This document shows, piece by piece, positions 5,336 to 5,782 of a stretch of 5,782 bases of DNA (the stretch's first letter is position 1; every line of letters starts with the position of its first letter). The notes below the pieces were generated by a model. That model did not search any database. It saw only the letters and a program-made list of their open reading frames with translations, and was not told the DNA's origin. The stretch is from an uncultured Thermoleophilia bacterium (GTDB taxonomy: Bacteria > Actinomycetota > Thermoleophilia > Gaiellales > F1-60-MAGs149), in contig CADCWC010000269.1 in assembly GCA_902806305.1 (NCBI GenBank), positions 1-5,782 of the forward strand, in the 5' to 3' direction. The translations under genes were made by a program, and so were the position numbers.

Positions 5336-5782
5336 CAGGCCGGGGACGACGCCGGCCCGCGACTCGACGTCGTCGTGGATGGTGCGGGCCAGCATCTGGA
5401 ACCCGCCGCAGATGCCCAGCACCGGGACGCCGTCCGCGGCCCGGCGGCACACCGCGTCGGCCAGCCCCGAGGCGCGCAGCCAGCCGAGGTCGGCGACGGT
5501 GGCTCTGGTGCCGGGCAGCACCACCAGGTCGGCGTCGGCGAGCTCCTCGGGGCGTGTGGCGTAACGGAGCAGCACGCCGGGTTCGGCGCCCAGCGCGTCG
5601 AGGTCGGTGAAGTTGGAGATGCGCGGCAGCCGCGCCACCGCCACCCGCAGCACGTCCTCCCCGTGCGCCGGCCCGGCGGCCGAGCGCGGCGCGTCCAGGC
5701 CCAGGGAGTCCTCGACGTCCAGCTCGAGGTCGGCCAGCCAGGGCAGCACCCCGAGCGTCGGACGGCCGGTGAGCTCGGTGAG
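5336..5782 (-). pseudogene. cobQ: Cobyric acid synthase (CobQ) internal fragment, C-terminus lost
   Basis: CobQ amidates four carboxyl groups of adenosyl-cobyrinic acid a,c-diamide, using glutamine and ATP, in cobalamin synthesis. The frame enters from the right edge: LTELTGRPTLGVLPWL and LDVEDSLGL belong to the end of the synthetase domain; RVAVARLPRISNFTDLDAL and DADLVVLPGTRATVADLGWLR open the amidotransferase domain; VLGICGGFQML carries the nucleophilic cysteine (codon 5408-5410). Similarity stops after RAGVVPGL (about 5336), where a normal CobQ continues for roughly 130-150 residues with the rest of the triad. Instead there are about 20 unrelated residues encoded by the regulator's promoter, and then the regulator in the same frame with no stop until 4595. 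The N-terminal part lies outside the window. The missing amidotransferase half should abolish glutamine hydrolysis. This may be a deletion remnant or an assembly join; the identity as CobQ is secure. Confidence 0.85.

Noticed and set aside
4512..5450. 312-codon minus-strand frame overlapping the regulator
   Set aside because: Shadow frame with Arg/Pro/Gly-rich sequence; the regulator frame carries all recognisable domains.

Overview
The window is very GC-rich, with third codon positions almost all G or C and mixed ATG, GTG and TTG starts. That codon use, two TANNNT -10 elements and the kinds of proteins present point to an actinobacterium (Actinomycetota). The sequence alone does not fix the genus. 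There is no tRNA, rRNA, CRISPR array or recognisable insertion sequence.

Plus-strand block (1-2938): a 5'-truncated ilvD (dihydroxy-acid dehydratase, branched-chain amino acid synthesis) is followed with almost no gap by a small SnoaL/NTF2-fold protein and then a DUF418 (YeiB-like) polytopic membrane protein. The spacing (about 3 nt and about 14 nt, or a 4-nt overlap) suggests one transcript with translational coupling. The two downstream products have no known link to IlvD chemistry. A 15-bp perfect hairpin closes the block and probably serves as a bidirectional terminator.

Minus-strand block (2988-5782): reading leftwards from the right edge, there is the middle part of cobQ (cobyric acid synthase). 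It breaks off inside its glutamine amidotransferase domain and runs, without any stop codon, into a complete DtxR/MntR-type metal-dependent regulator. A 380-base region follows with a good promoter, a possible 40-codon small ORF, a hairpin and short repeats. Last comes an MFS exporter of the MFS_3/EntS-like type, which converges on the DUF418 gene.

The item most worth a second look is the cobQ/regulator junction: a truncated cobalamin-biosynthesis enzyme whose frame stays open through the regulator's promoter and coding sequence. It may be a genuine deletion scar, a real fusion ORF, or an assembly join. Next is the long leader of the MFS gene. No clearly new multi-gene system is evident; most of the window is ordinary housekeeping and accessory genes.
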